NCBI RefSeq assembly: GCF_964340395.1
Contig: NC_135567.1
Location: 15,693,806-15,757,805, forward strand
Length of the DNA stretch: 64,000 nucleotides
Reading direction: 5' to 3'
Source of the DNA: Glandiceps talaboti
Lineage: Eukaryota; Hemichordata; Enteropneusta; Spengelidae
Positions 23,300 to 36,468 of this stretch are shown here, one piece after another. Below the pieces are notes generated by a model. The model saw only the letters and a list, made by a program, of their open reading frames with translations, was not told where the DNA came from and ran no database searches. A program made the position numbers and the translations under genes. The first letter of the stretch is position 1. Each line of letters begins with the position of its first letter.

Positions 23300-25640
23300 G
23301 GGGGGGGGGCTGGGGGATACTCACATAGAAAGGGTATATACGCATGTACCATGGTGTTGACCCCCCCCCCCTTTTCAACGCATGTAGACTTTTGAGTCTT
23401 GATTTTTAAAGCAGTGTGTAGAGGTTTGAGCCACCTCTTTGAATGCATGACCTTTGACCTCATACTTTGAACAAGGTTGTTTCCACGGGTTGTTTTCAGT
23501 CATCTTTATCGTAATCGTGTATTACAAAGCAGACTGCCCGGCATTGCATTTTCTAGTAACGCTTTGTTATTTTAATTGATGATGTGGATCCCAGATATTC
23601 GCACAATATTCTAAATTTGAACACTGGTGATTTTTATTTAACTTCAAGCTACCGTATTGGTTACTTTATTATTATTGCTAACTATTATTACTCTAGTTTA
23701 TATATTTACTAGTTTGTTTTAGCACCAAACATTTATTGAAGAAAATCCAATGAAGAAATGTAGTTTTCTGTACGAGTGAAGATTCTGTCGTAAATTTCGA
23801 CAGAGATAACCTGAAATTATATTTGTGATGTAAGTGTAAACATCACGGTACTCTATTTGTTACCATGGTAAAATGTACTTGTGTATGTAACATGTAAGTA
23901 GCCAAGTTTATTTGTAGATTTCGATCATGAGAATGCATTTTGAACTCGAAGTTTAAATTGTGATTATTGCACCCTTGAAATGTTGGCTAATTTTACACTA
24001 ATTCTTACATAGGAAACATGATCAAACTTTTAAGCAGCTTTGTACATATATAAGATACAGATAGTTTGTGGACCCAAAACACCATTCTACTCATACATTT
24101 ATATAATTATTTTGTCAAACAGTCAAGTTTTAGTTAACGTGTATTAATTTTTCAACTATTTTAAGGTTGTTTGTTGCAATCACGGGTTGCAATAACCACA
24201 CTAACTAAGGAGTCTTATTTATTTCCATTTATGGTTAGTTCATGAAAGTGATCCACGACCACAGTGGGAACTCACATCTAATATTGTTACAAATTATCGC
24301 GGGCGAAAGATTCACTTGTTTGTAAACATATTAAAATATAGATTTAGGCTGATTGGGTCGTTCAGATCGAGATAATCGGTGAACCCCGACTTGACTCGAG
24401 AGTAACCGATGATGACGTCACAGACCACGTTAATAGTTCACATCGAGGTCAGTGGATTCTTCCTGGGTTCATATACAGCGAACTTGTCGGATAGTAGCTC
24501 AGTTTGCGGTAAGTCAGTACGAGTTTTGTCATTGTGTAGAAATTTCGCCTGAAAAGACTGTTGACATACTCATGATTATTTTGAACAACAGAGGGAAGTC
24601 AATATTTGAACCAAGCGACCAACGACCGGAAGCGTACACGTACACCGGCTATCGGCTCACAGACTGGCTCATGCAGTGGGAGAGTTCTGTGTCGTCTGCG
24701 TACACCGACCGTGCATAGCCCGCTCCGTAAAAACACGGATCATATCATTTTTGACAATACCAAAACAAAACATTTCGACCAGAATTGTGGAGTGATTACA
24801 GTAGTATCGGTCTATCACTTTTATATATTTTAAAAGTGGTTTTATTATTTGTAAATAGAACTACAAAGTTAGTCCTCGCAATCAAACCGCCGACACGGTC
24901 GGAATCGGATTGTTTACAACTTTATCACCTTGTCTTCTCGATCGATGCATCCACATATTCGAAAACATACCCACCCCGAACACATCACTTTGATATATGT
25001 TTGAAAATATATGTATTAGTTCTAAAGATTGTCATGTAATTATTTGTAGTGTTGTTGACATGTCATGTCAGTGCATGGTGTTGTTACGGGGTTTGATATC
25101 ATTGCTGCAAGCTGGCGATGACCTTGAGTCTCAGTCTGTGCACTGCACGTGACCTTGACGTAGGCATTTCTTTTGTAAATGATATTTTTCTTATTATTAA
25201 TGATGATTTAAAGTCACTGTAAATTCTGATTCCATTTATTGTTACAATATGGTTACATCTTCTTTCTAGTTTGAATATTTTATTTCTTTTTAAATTCCTT
25301 TATTTTTTTGAAATTATAAATAGTAAAAATACATGTATGCATGGATATGTTTATGGTGAAGTTCCATGGTCACAGTGTATACTGTATGCCTCACCAATGT
25401 TTTGCTGGCACCACACACATTGCCAGCTCACAAAACACAGATAAATTATATTACACAATTACACACACTTAGTGTCATTCAAGATATCTCTTCAACATCA
25501 GTAAAAATAGCACAATTAGGAAATATTTAAGATAAAATCCTTAAGTTTATTGTTTAACTGACTTATGAAGTCATGCACTCTATACTTATTTATTTATTAT
25601 TTTGTTTTTCGTACAGTATATTTGTGAACTGAGTTGTAAC
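23300..25640. other. gene-poor stretch
   Basis: No convincing exon. Short G and C runs at 23298-23310 and 23361-23371, which pair as an inverted repeat across about 50 bp. A perfect CRE-type octamer TGACGTCA at 24413-24420 lies 90 bp before a GTAAGT donor (24509) in slightly GC-richer sequence, which could be the first exon and promoter of the unknown gene whose exon candidates lie at 26.7-29.9 kb. The 88-aa frame at 24452-24718 has no recognisable domain. Confidence 0.35.
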
Positions 25641-25676
25641 TCTTCTCTTTGAGGAGGAATAATAAAACAACAACAA

Positions 25677-26527
25677 CAACAACAACTCGCACACACACTC
25701 ACACACACAAACTCCCTCAAGTCACTCACTCACACACACACTCACACACTCACGCACTCACTCAAGTCACTCACTTACTCGCTTACTCATACTCACTTGA
25801 GTCACTCACTTGTCACTCACTCAAGTCACTCACTCAAGTCACTCTCACTCGTCACTCACGCATTCACTCACTCACTCAAGTCACTCACACTCACTCAAGT
25901 CACTCACTCGTCACTCACTCACTCAAGTCACTCACTCACTCGTCACTCACTCACTCACTCACTCACTCACTCACTCACTCACTTAAGTCACTCACACTCA
26001 AGTCACTCAAGTCGATCAGTCTCACTCAAGTTACTCACGCATTCACTCACTCACTCACACTCACTCACTCACTCACTCACTCAAGTCACTTACTCATCAC
26101 TCACTCACTCACTTAAGTCACTCACTCAAGTCACTTACTCATCACTCACTCACTCACACTCAAGTCACTCACTCAAGTCACTCATGTGCTCAGTCACTCA
26201 CTCACACACACTCACTCAAGTCACTCAAATCACTCGCTTGTCACTCACTCAAGTCACTCATTCACTCACTCACTCGTCACTCATTCACTCACTCAAGTCA
26301 CTCACTCATCACTCACTCACACTCAAGTCACTCACTCACTCGTCATTCTCATGCGCTCACTCACTCAAGTCACTCACTCAAGTCACTCTCACGCACTCAC
26401 TCACTCAAGTCACTCACTCACACACTCACTCAAGTCACTCACTCAAGTCACTCAAGTCTCTCACTCACTCACTCACTCACTCATTCATTCACACACACAC
26501 ACACACACTCACTCACTCACTCACTCG
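25677..26527. repeat. (CTCA)n satellite with CAAGT interruptions
   Basis: 850 bp of CACTCACT units broken at irregular intervals by CAAGTCACT or CGTCACT. Long open frames (Ser-His-Thr-Leu repeats) on the plus strand result only from the period. Confidence 0.97.
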
Positions 26528-26763
26528 TCAGTTTCACACTTTAAGAACACAACCAAAAGAGTAAACAAATAGAGCTGAGCCAGTCTAGATCTGAACATGT
26601 GACACTGTATTATTGTGGTTGAGAGATAGGAATATTAATATTATTATCATTTCATCATTGTAGGAATTACAGTTAAAAATTGTGTAACATTAAGTGACAT
26701 GTACACTTTATCATACAGTCAGTTTTACTAGTATTGGAAAGAGTTTCACAATTTATTTTTCAG

Positions 26764-26846
26764 AAGCTCATCGGCCATGAAGAAATCAGTTATTTTCAAA
26801 GTCCTTGATATTGAGATTGTGATGTCAACATACAGTGAAGGAGAGG
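26764..26846 (+). CDS. candidate exon of an unknown gene
   Basis: TTTTTCAG acceptor, then an open stretch SSAMKKSVIFKVLDIEIVMS ending STYSEGE before GTAAAA. It reads like protein and begins with a possible Met, but nothing is recognised and it cannot be confidently joined to the next candidate. Confidence 0.25.
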
Positions 26847-27690
26847 TAAAAATGAATTTATTTATTTATAAAAGCATTTTCTCTTTCATATTGTCATTTT
26901 AATCTAAAGAAGTTGAAGTTCAAGTTAGTCTAAGGTATGATCATATTTGTTGTTTATTGTGTCATAGCATGAGATAATTATCTCGCTTGGTATAGTTTTG
27001 TGACTATTCCCACTGTAAAACAATGGCTACGGATACTTTAGCCAAAGATTGACATGCTTGTCTTCTCAAATCATGAAAATACAACAGTTATTGACGTAGA
27101 AGTTTACTCACCTGTCACTCTCACTCATTCACTGTGGCTTAGACAGGGGCAAATGTTTTGTACTTATGTTATCGCCACACATGCTCTCATACGATGCGAT
27201 AAAGTCATTGCCAGAATGCTCACGTTCAGGCACACACACACGCAGAAAAATTCATATGAGGCCAAAAATATCATCACGCTAGATATTTGGTCTTGGCCGC
27301 AAATGATCAAATTCACCTTAGTTGCTCACACGAAAGGAATCGGTGTGAGGAAATTGCCACAGTGAAACTTTGCTCAGCTGATTCCTCTCGTCTGCATCTG
27401 GCTTTATGGAAAGCATTCAGTGTACATCTAATTTATTTGTACATTTCACCTATTTAGATGTTTTATCTGTCTCACTCACTTCACTTCAGCATTAAAACAA
27501 ATACTGTTTATGTATATTCATTTATTAACAAGTGATATCTGAAAGAACAAACTGACACATTTCACTGTAGTCGCAAAGTGATAGTTCATTTATATACATA
27601 ACATATATTTGATGAAAATATTTATGTATTTATTTATTTATTTTTCTAATAGATGTTTGCTATGTCTGGCATACAAACATACCACTACAG

Positions 27691-27824
27691 TCCTGTCATT
27701 GTATATTTTATATCTATGGTCCATCTTCATCCTGGATAATCATTAGTATGGAAATGGTTGTCCTTAACATCAGAGAACATCCAGCAAACTATAAAGTGAT
27801 TAATGACAAAATTGATGAAATCAG
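27691..27824 (+). CDS. candidate exon of an unknown gene
   Basis: Open frame ending MEMVVLNIREHPANYKVIND-KIDEIR (written in two parts) at a GTAAAC donor in phase 2. The acceptor is uncertain: 27688-27690 or 27744-27746. Its end phase fits the exon at 29778-29915 exactly. Confidence 0.28.
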
Positions 27825-27974
27825 GTAAACTGGAACTTATCATTACATTAATTTTTAGGCACTAGTAATGTTATTGTCTGTAGACTTATATATTTCTGAC
27901 ATACATGTATACATACATACAGACACAAGACACATGTACTGCTGATAACAACTAAAGTGATCATGTGACATACA

Positions 27975-28420
27975 GATATATTCTGTGTAAAAGTTCATGT
28001 GTGGGAAACTTGAATGTTACCCTGGTATTATTGGTAGTGTCATTCAATGAATAGAGAAATTATATATAAGGTGATATGAGATAAAAATGGAAATCCCTGT
28101 CCTAAGGTTGGTGGATGGGGACCATTCTGTGTAAAAGTTCATGTGTTGGAAACTTGAATGTTACCCTGGTATTAGTGGTAGTGTCATTCAATGAATAGAG
28201 AAATTGTATATAAGATGATATGAGACAAATATGGAAATCACTGCCATGAGGATGGGAGGAGGAAGACTATTCTATATAATTTAATATTCATTAATTTCTT
28301 TGTGAAAGTTCATATATGGGAAACTAGAGTGATATATATGTACCTAGGAGTGGGTGTGTAATTATTAATTAAAGTTGTAAAAGTTCATATATGGGAAACT
28401 AGAATGTTATAAACCAAATG
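27975..28420. repeat. degenerate tandem repeat, 140 bp period
   Basis: TGTGTAAAAGTTCATGTGTGGGAAACTTGAATG and following sequence occurs at 27985 and 28126, with shorter decayed copies at 28301 and 28377. Confidence 0.6.
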
Positions 28421-28673
28421 TGGATCCAACATGTATAATAGTATCATCATCATAACAAAGTATGAGATTTATTTCATTCAAGTCCATTTTATTTGAACTG
28501 GACTGACTTTAATCTCATGGTAAAAAGTTTTTGAATACCACTGAAAAGTTATAGCAGGTGTAACTTACTCAATTTCACCGTCATGCAAAAATATGTTTGT
28601 GTCAGTGTACAAGTGTACCGGTAGAGGAACAAAAACATAGATATCTTGCAGTCTATGACTACTGCAAAACAGC

Positions 28674-29600
28674 ATGGTAGACGTCAGTTCAGAAAAAAAA
28701 CTTTGTAAGTAACAAATCTGTTTTCAGACATTTTACAGTTGAAATTAAAGCCAAAGTTGATCTAAAAGTTCCGTGACAAAATTTCAATGTGTGTGCTGTA
28801 CAATAGCCTTCATAAATATCCAGAGAAACTAGGCCACTCAATGTTTCACCACCAAAAGGCCAAAATATGTGCCATAAACTTGTTAGTGTATTTGTGACTG
28901 ACTGTTGACACTTTTTGAAATACAATGTATTCTTCCTTGCTATTGAAATGCCCTGTTTAAGCAGTAATGTAGGTTACCATGGTTACAGTACACTTAGATT
29001 TAAACCCAAATCTAGACTAGATAGATTGTAATCTACAGGCTGAATGTTTGTACATGTAGTTAATATTTAACTTTTTTCTTTTGTCAAAACAAGTCATGTG
29101 AGGACACGGTTTACTACACTGTAAAACAGCCTGGTAGACTTACTCAGTTGAGAAATATTTATAACTTATTGGTGACAAATCTGTTTTCAGACATTTAAGG
29201 TTGAATTTAAAAACAAAGTTGATCTAGAAGTTTTGTACCAAAATTTCAGTGTGTATGCTGTGCAATAGCCTAATTTATGATTAACCAGTTTGCAGAGAAA
29301 CTCAGCTACTGAGTGTTTTGCCTCTAAAACTATGCCAAAATACTTGCCATATACTTGTACTTGTAAGTTTATTTACAACTAGCTGTTGACACTTTCTGAA
29401 ATACTCTTTCTTGCTATTAAAATGCCCAGTTCAAACAGTGATGTAACCCACATTACTTATTGTAACCATGGTAACAATACACTCAGATCTAAACCAATGT
29501 CTAGACTAAATTGATTTACAATCTATGCAACCCACTGGTTGCATGTTTTTAATATTTAACTTTTTACTTTGTCAAAAACAGTCATGTTAGGACATGGTTT
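28674..29600. repeat. tandem duplication, unit about 465 bp
   Basis: Two diverged direct copies: 28674-29141 and 29132-29600 (shared GACAAATCTGTTTTCAGACA, CTGTTGACACTTT and GGTTTACT landmarks). Non-coding, in the intron between exon candidates. Confidence 0.65.
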
Positions 29601-29777
29601 ACTCTACCCTGGGTAATGCTGCTTAGGTTCAGAGTTTTTATCTGATTTCCTTTCTTTGTTGATAAAACTATTTGATAGAGAAATATTTTGTACATTTTCT
29701 GTCAAAGTGAAAGTACAAAAGACATCTATTTAAGTGAAAAAAATGTCATGAAATAACTTGCTGATATTTTTCTGTAG

Positions 29778-29915
29778 GTCTTGGCTAGCAACCTACTTGC
29801 AAATTATGAACATGTTGAGGATACTTGAAATTTTGCACTCACTACTGCTATTAGAAGCTCTCGATAGTAACAAGAGGGACGCTGATGTAACTTTGCATTA
29901 TATTTATCAATACAG
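29778..29915 (+). CDS. candidate exon of an unknown gene (138 nt, phase 2-2)
   Basis: TTTTTCTGTAG acceptor and GTAAGA donor enclose 138 nt that are open in the phase left by the preceding candidate exon (AG|G makes Arg). The peptide is helical and leucine-rich: WLATYLQIMNMLRILEILHS, then LEALDSNKRDADVTLHYIYQ. Not recognised. Without a downstream exon before the minisatellite this may be a gene remnant. Confidence 0.35.
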
Positions 29916-30311
29916 GTAAGACACTGCTGGTTTTTACATCTATTAAGTGGTATACAATGAGAACTACTAGTTGATGGGAAAATGTGTGTATGTCAAGAAG
30001 ATACCCCCAAACAGTTTTTAATTAGTGTTTCTGTATGTACAAAGCAGGAAGTGAAAATATGGTGGTGTGATATTTAGTCTAGACTCTGACCAAGTTATCA
30101 GTGAGGATGTCAAACATTAACGACATCGCGATATCCAGTGAACATTGTGATGTAGTTTTTATGTTGGCCAGTAAGTGCAATCAGCTGATCATTTATTTAG
30201 AAACATACTTTACGTTGACATTAGATAGTTGTGTTTCATTATTGTACAGTGCTTTTTATGTAGCAGTGTGTATTATTTTACTTCTCTTCATAACAAGGGG
30301 TCATTCTATAC

Positions 30312-32203
30312 AATCAAAAGTTTGTACAGTGACCAAGCTGGTTTGTATATGACATACAGTGACCAAGCTGGTTTGTACATGTCATGTACAGTGACCAAGA
30401 TGGTTTGTACATGTCATGTACAGTGACCAAGCTGGTTTGACGTACAGTGACCAAGCTGGTACATGTCATGTACAGTGACCAAGCTGGTTTATACATGTCA
30501 TGTACAGTGACCAAGCTGGTTTGTACATGTCATGTACAGTGACCAAGCTGGTTTATACATGTCATGTACAGTGACCAAGCTGGTACATGCCATGTATAGT
30601 GACCAAGCTGGTTTATACATGTCATGTACAGTGACCAAGCTGGTTTATACATGTCATGTACAGTGACCAAGCTGGTTTATACATGTCATGTACAGTGACC
30701 AAGCTGGTTTGTACATGTCATGTACAGTGACCAAGCTGGTTTGTACATGTCATGTACAGTGACCAAGCTGGTTTATACATGTCATGTATAGTGACCAAGC
30801 TGGTTTATACATGCCATGTACAGTGACCAAGCTCGTTTATACATGTCATGTACAGTGACCAAGCTGGTTTGTACATGTCATGTACAGTGACCAAGCTGGT
30901 TTGTACATGTCATGTACAGTGACCAAGCTGGTTTATACATCTCATGTACGTACATGTACAGTGACCAAGCTGGTTTGTACATGTCATGTACAGTGACCAA
31001 GCTGGTTTATACATGTCATGTACAGTGACCAAGCTGGTTTATACATGACGTACAGTGACCAAGCTGGTTTGTACATGTCATGTACAGTGACCAAGCTGGT
31101 TTATACATGTCATGTAAAGTGACCAAGATGGTTTATACATGTCATGTACAGTGACCAAGCTGGTTTATACATGTCATGTACAGTGACCAAGCTGGTTTAT
31201 ACATGTCATGTACAGTGACCAAGCTGGTTTATACATGTCATGTACAGTGACCAAGCTGGTTTATACATGACGTACAGTGACCAAGCTGGTTTATACATGT
31301 CATGTACAGTGACCAAGCTGGTTTATACATGACGTACAGTGACCAAGCTGGTTTATACATGTCATGTACAGTGACCAAGCTGGTTTGTACATGTCATGTA
31401 CAGTGACCAAGCTGGTTTATACATGACGTACAGTGACCAAGCTGGTTTGTACATGACGTACAGTGACCAAAATGGTTTATACATGTCATGTACAGTGACC
31501 AAGCTGGTTTATACATGTCATGTACAGTGACCAAGTTGGTTTATACATGTCATGTACAGTGACCAAGCTGGTTTATACATGTCATGTACAGTGACCAAGC
31601 TGGTTTATACATGACGTACAGTGACCAAGCTGGTTTGTACATGACGTACAGTGACCAAGATGGTTTATACATGTCATGTACAGTGACCAAGCTGGTTTAT
31701 ACATGTCATGTACAGTGACCAAGCTGGTTAGTACATGACATGTACAGTGACCAAGCTGGTTTATACATGACGTAAAGTGACCAAGATGGTTTATACTTGT
31801 CATGTACAGTGACCAAGCTGGTTTGTACATGTCATGTACAGTGACCAAGATGGTTTGTACATGTCATACAGTGACCAAGCTGGTTTATACATGTCATGTA
31901 CAGTGACCAAGTTAGTTTATACATATCATGTACATCTCAGTGACCAAGCTGGTTTGTACGTGTCATGTACAGTGACCAAGTTAGTTTATACATATCATGT
32001 ACATCTCAGTGACCAAGATGGTTTGTACGTGTCATGTACAGTGACCAAGCTGGTTTTAATATACATGTCATACAGTGACCAAGCTGGTTTGTACATGGCA
32101 TGTAAAGTGACCAAGCTGGTTTATACATGTCATGTACAGTGACCAAGCTGGTTTGTACATGTCATGTACAAACCAGCTTGGTCACTGTACAAACTTTTGA
32201 TTT
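30312..32203. repeat. 32-bp minisatellite array with terminal inverted repeats
   Basis: About 58 copies of a unit containing GTACAGTGACCAAGCTGGTT and the odd palindrome TACATG-T-CATGTA. The first about 42 bp (30312-30353, AATCAAAAGTTTGTACAGTG...) are found in reverse complement at the right end (32162-32203) with one mismatch. Units differ mainly by GTAC/ATAC and short deletions (CATGACG forms). The form suggests a MITE whose interior expanded. Frames in it are artefacts. Confidence 0.9.
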
Positions 32204-32528
32204 TCCTATTTATGTGAGTATTTATATGTTGCCATTGTTGTGACATGAGTTTATTTTCCTGTTGGTAAAATTTTATCCTAACTTCCAATCTAATTACATA
32301 ATTAGAATGACTGAAATTTCATGAATTGCATTTATTTTATACAAATGTGACACTCATCAAGTCATTGCAGTACACAAAATACAGCCCCAACCATACTGAA
32401 TATAACCTGGTTTACAAATATTCCCATTTCAAGACTTGTCTCAACTGCAAAACATTATTAGGTATACCTTCTGTTGATCAAGACACTGTGAAGAGACATA
32501 TTGATTTTTGTCTTTCTCTTGTTTATAG

Positions 32529-33744
32529 ATCTCTCATTGCTGCAAAATGGCAACTCTATTTGTGGCTGAAGAATGGAATAGAGCTGGTGACCCTGTATCT
32601 GTACTTAACTGTCAACTTGCCACCAGTGTAGCTAGATCATGTACACAACAGGAAACACACTGTGTTGTGTTAAAAGCTAAACATGTGAAGGATGAAGAGG
32701 CTAATAATAATGATAATAACGTGAAACTAATTCTTCCCTCTTTTGATGACATCACGGCAGTTGAAGTACAAGATGAAGTACCTATCTGTAGATGGTTAAG
32801 CCAGCCAGAAACTTATTTCACAACATTGTCAAATCTACAGGATATTGAAACCATAGTCGGACATTTTCCTATGACTTGTTCAGCTGCCTTTGCTATTAAG
32901 AGACGTTTGTTCCCTAATGCAAAAGTTGTGCTTGTAAACCACACTGTTCCATCATCTGCAGATGAATTGAAGAGGTGTTTGAAATTTGCAGAACATGCAT
33001 ATGCTGTCTTCTCTGTTGGACCGAAGGTGTTTGCACGTTTCTGCAACATATACCAGGCTGTAAACCATCCCCTAAAACATGAACTGTACCTGCCAAGACC
33101 AGATGAATGTTTCTTTGACATACAGGTTGATGTTATTAAACCAGAGGTTGTGGAAAAACAGACGTTGATGAAATTGACCAACCCAAATTTGGACAAAGCA
33201 AGCAAAATGCCCCTGGAAGCTGTCAGTAAAGTAGCAGATGCATTTCATGACGTTGATCGAAAGATGTCAGACTGGTTAATCCGAAATCATACTGCCAGAG
33301 ATTCTGTAACCACTCGAACATTTCTTGAAAACAATATGACTACTTCCCATTTAAAACCAAACATATACCCACCATATGACTGTCAAGATGATATTTGCAC
33401 TGATTTACGTCAAAGTGATGTCTGTATAATACCACCTGACGATTCAATAGGGATGGAAGGATTGGATGCCATTGCCTCAGGAATACCAACTTTGGTGCCA
33501 AAATCAACAGCAGTCGGTGAATTCTACACAACGCTATTTGAACTCTATGCTGATTATTTTGTATATGATCCTGGTGAAAAAGATGACTTGTATAAAAAGT
33601 TGAAATCAATACTCCTTCATCCAGAAGCTGCAGCTAAAAATGCAAAGGCAGTAAAGGAATGTTACCATGACAACAAAGACATTGAACAGAAGCACAAGAC
33701 ATTCTTATCTCATGTTGTGAAACCAACATCAACAAAACCGTCAA
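32529..33744 (+). CDS. gene C exon: glycosyltransferase-4-like domain
   Basis: Acceptor GTTTATAG, ATG at 32547, donor GTGAGT at 33745. 399 codons plus one base; the five extra codons relative to A and B include an Asn/Asp-rich insertion (NNDNN) near residue 55. All main blocks of the GT4-like fold are present; the donor motif is again D-x7-D (PPDDSIGMEGLDAIASG). The sequence before the ATG does not match the 5' regions of A and B, so gene C probably uses another promoter, close to or across the minisatellite that ends at 32203. Confidence 0.85.
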
Positions 33745-34399
33745 GTGAGTAGATTTTATCTTACATTTGCACATGACCAGGTATGTCCCATATTATGGAG
33801 GGTATGAGATAATCATACCCTGTATAATTAGTCCCCGTCGGACGAAGTCTGGGACGGGGACTTATGGATTGGGTTCCGTCTGTCCGTGTGCCTGTCCGTC
33901 CGTCCGCAGCCGTTTCTTGGAGATGCCTGGACTGATTTTTTTCAAACTTGGTACAGGGGCAACATACAATAGCATACATATGCATGTCAATTTGTTTCAT
34001 GATACGATCCAATATGGCCGCCTAGCAGCTATTTTGTTTGCAAATTTTCCTTGTCGAAAGCCATAACTCAGACATGCTTGAACAGATCTCATTCAAAGTT
34101 GGTATTAGGTCAGTGTTCTATGATATACATGTGAGGTATGTAAGGGTACCTAAAGTGGCAAAGTGGCACCGGACCGTAAAGTGGGACTCCAACTTTGTGC
34201 CAAACAGGCAAAGTAGGACGTACCGGAAGTGGGGTCGGTAGATCGTGTTACCGAACAGCCAATACAGTGATAATTATGGAAAAGCATGACACAACACAGA
34301 AGTGAGGTCGTTACACCTATAAAATAGTTGGTTTCTTAAAACTCGTGTGAAATATAAAAGATGTTGTGAATCCGTCATATTTTATTCATATTGTCACAG

Positions 34400-34540
34400 G
34401 GTGGCAAGAGGCGGTGTTCTATGAACTGTCATCAAAGTTATTCCGAGTTGTTGACTGCCCATTCTGTCGGTCAGATCACAGGCCTTTGTTATCTGTCACT
34501 GTCACTACCATAGTTCAAACAGCATTTGCCATACTAACTG
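34400..34540 (+). CDS. exon-like open segment of unknown origin
   Basis: Between a TCACAG acceptor and a GTAAAG donor: WQEAVFYELSSKLFRVVDCP, then FCRSDHRP and a hydrophobic run. Protein-like but unrecognised; it lies inside the composite insertion and may be captured host sequence. It is not needed for the gene C model and would not be in phase-1 symmetry proof. Confidence 0.2.
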
Positions 34541-35010
34541 GTAAAGAGTTTACAAAGGTATTACCTAATCGAAATTGAGTTTTATTTTTTATTATCCTTT
34601 GGTACACATCTATATTTCACCTCCTCCACAATTATCATTCATCATAAAATAAAATAACACATGTTTAGCTGCAATGGTATGTACACGTTGCTATGTTTGC
34701 TCATTAGGTTTGTGACATCATATTCTGCGAAAGTGTGTTGTGTTGTATATACTATTTTATATACTATTATATAATATTTCGCAGCACGTGATTTCTGTAC
34801 AGTACATGTCTGTTTATCAAACATATATGAATGGTCTGCCAATTCACAGTGGAACTTAGTTACAAGCAAATGTTATAACAACAGCACAAAGTGGGTTCGT
34901 GACTTCTACATTTAGGTGCGGAATTATATTTTATCGTTTTTAGAAAGTTTAGCTACAAGTTGAGGACAGTGAGGACTATGAGGACAGTGTTCTATGACAT
35001 ACATGTGCAC

Positions 35011-35425
35011 ATAAGAAATTATATTTTAAATTCTACACACCAACCTTAATTTATACTCTTTGGCGTTTTTACAACATTTCTGGTTTTTGCTTTATTTCTT
35101 CTCGTATGTGTATATGCGTATGTATGTATGTATGTATGTATGTGCGTGCGTGTGTGTGTATGAGTGTGTGTGAATGCGTGCTGTGTTTATTTTTGACTTA
35201 ATTTTCTTCGTTGCGTCCATTTATGAATTTGAATTAATCTAAAATTGAATGTACGGGCCATGGACACGACTAGTTCTGCTGAACTATTTTCATGGTCCCC
35301 ATTAGATAACATATGTATATTTCCTTTTGTCCAATTTTTTTGAAAGTGTAATGTATTATTTATTTATTTATTTCTTGTTTTGTTTTTGTTATCTGATGAA
35401 ATAAATTTCAATTCAATTCAATTCA
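35011..35425 (+). mobile_element. 3' end of a non-LTR retrotransposon
   Basis: Sequence ending in GATGAAATAAATTTC and (AATTC)n, containing a GTAT/GTGC microsatellite. It splits one 155-bp unit: the unit runs to TACATGTGCA before it and resumes with ATATCCATTTTCG after it. Only a 5'-truncated tail is present. Confidence 0.5.
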
Positions 35426-35510
35426 ATATCCATTTTCGTCGTGATACGATCCAATATAGCTGCCTGGCAGCCATTTTGTTTGTGAATTTTCCATGTCCAA
35501 AACCATAACT

Positions 35511-35554
35511 AAAGGTGCCTGTAAATGGGCTTTATGCCCGTTGGTTTACCTGAA

Positions 35555-35593
<39 letters not shown>
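35511..35593 (+). mobile_element. short AATA-tailed insertion with target duplication
   Basis: AAAGGTGCCTGTAAATGGGC ... CCTGAATAAATAAATAAA inserted in another 155-bp unit. The flanking ATAACT is duplicated (35505-35510, 35594-35599); uninterrupted units read CCATAACTCAGACATG. Confidence 0.6.
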
Positions 35594-35597
<4 letters not shown>

Positions 35598-36468
35598 CTC
35601 AAACATGATTGAACAGATATCATTCAAAGTTGGTATTAGGACAGTGTTCTATGACATACATGTGCATATCCATTTTCGTCGTGATACGATCCAATATGGC
35701 TGCCTGGCAGCCATTTTTTTTGTGAATTTTCCATGTCTAAAGCCATAACTCAGACATGCTTGAACAGATATCATTCAAAGTTGGTATTAGGACAGTGTTC
35801 TATGACATACATGTGCATATCCATTTTCGTCGTGATACGATCCAATATGGCTGCCTGGCAGCCATTTTTTTTGTGAATTTTCCATGTCTAAAGCCATAAC
35901 TCAGACATGCTTGAACAGATATCATTCAAAGTTGGTATTAGGACAGTGTTCTATGACATACATGTGCATATCCATTTTCATCGTGATATGATCCCCCAAA
36001 CCCGACCAATCCTTTATTGTTGTAGGCATGTTCCATGTCCAACAAGCAGACACAACATATCTAAGTCTGTTTGATTTAGGTTAACAAGTGTTGTTGCGTG
36101 ATCAGAGTAGTGATAATACCTTAAAACCCAATCATAGCGGGGACTATGTCATTCTCAATGACTTGTTGATATATGGGACATACCCAGTAGCTCTATTACA
36201 AAGACAAAATCATCTGATGTGTGGTTGACATAATCAAGACTGAACTATAACTGCCAACATCAGATCATTGACGAACACAACCTGTTACAAACAGAGAAAG
36301 TAAAAAAATGAATTAGATTAATAACTCATTGATAACTAGTAAATATCATTTTGAAATTAAGGTGTAGACAATATATATGTGATGTATTCAGCAATATCTA
36401 AAATATCTCAAATAAGAAGTTTTAGATCTGTATTTTTATCTAAAATATTGTCTGTGAACATCTTTCAG

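Larger units (their letters stand above)
33829..36146. mobile_element. 2.3-kb composite insertion with TAGTCCCCG inverted ends
   Basis: Left end TAGTCCCCG (33829-33837), right end CGGGGACTA (36138-36146). Gene B intron sequence on both sides continues directly (TGTATAATTGATATATGGGAC at 13750), so this is an insertion in gene C. Inside are about four direct copies of a 155-bp unit (TCATTCAAAGTTGGTATTAGG ... CGTGATACGATCCAATATGG), a LINE tail and a short AATA-tailed insertion. No transposase frame is seen. Confidence 0.6.

Noticed and set aside
25649-26572. Plus-strand frames of 128-255 codons made of Ser-His-Thr-Leu
   Set aside because: Pure translation of the CTCA satellite.
31582-32142. Frames reading SDQAGLYMSCTVTKL and the reverse in the minisatellite
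   Set aside because: Period-driven; unit length and short deletions break them irregularly and no gene context exists.
30312-32203. CRISPR-like array of repeated 32-bp units
   Set aside because: Units are contiguous without unique spacers and the DNA is clearly animal; it is a minisatellite.
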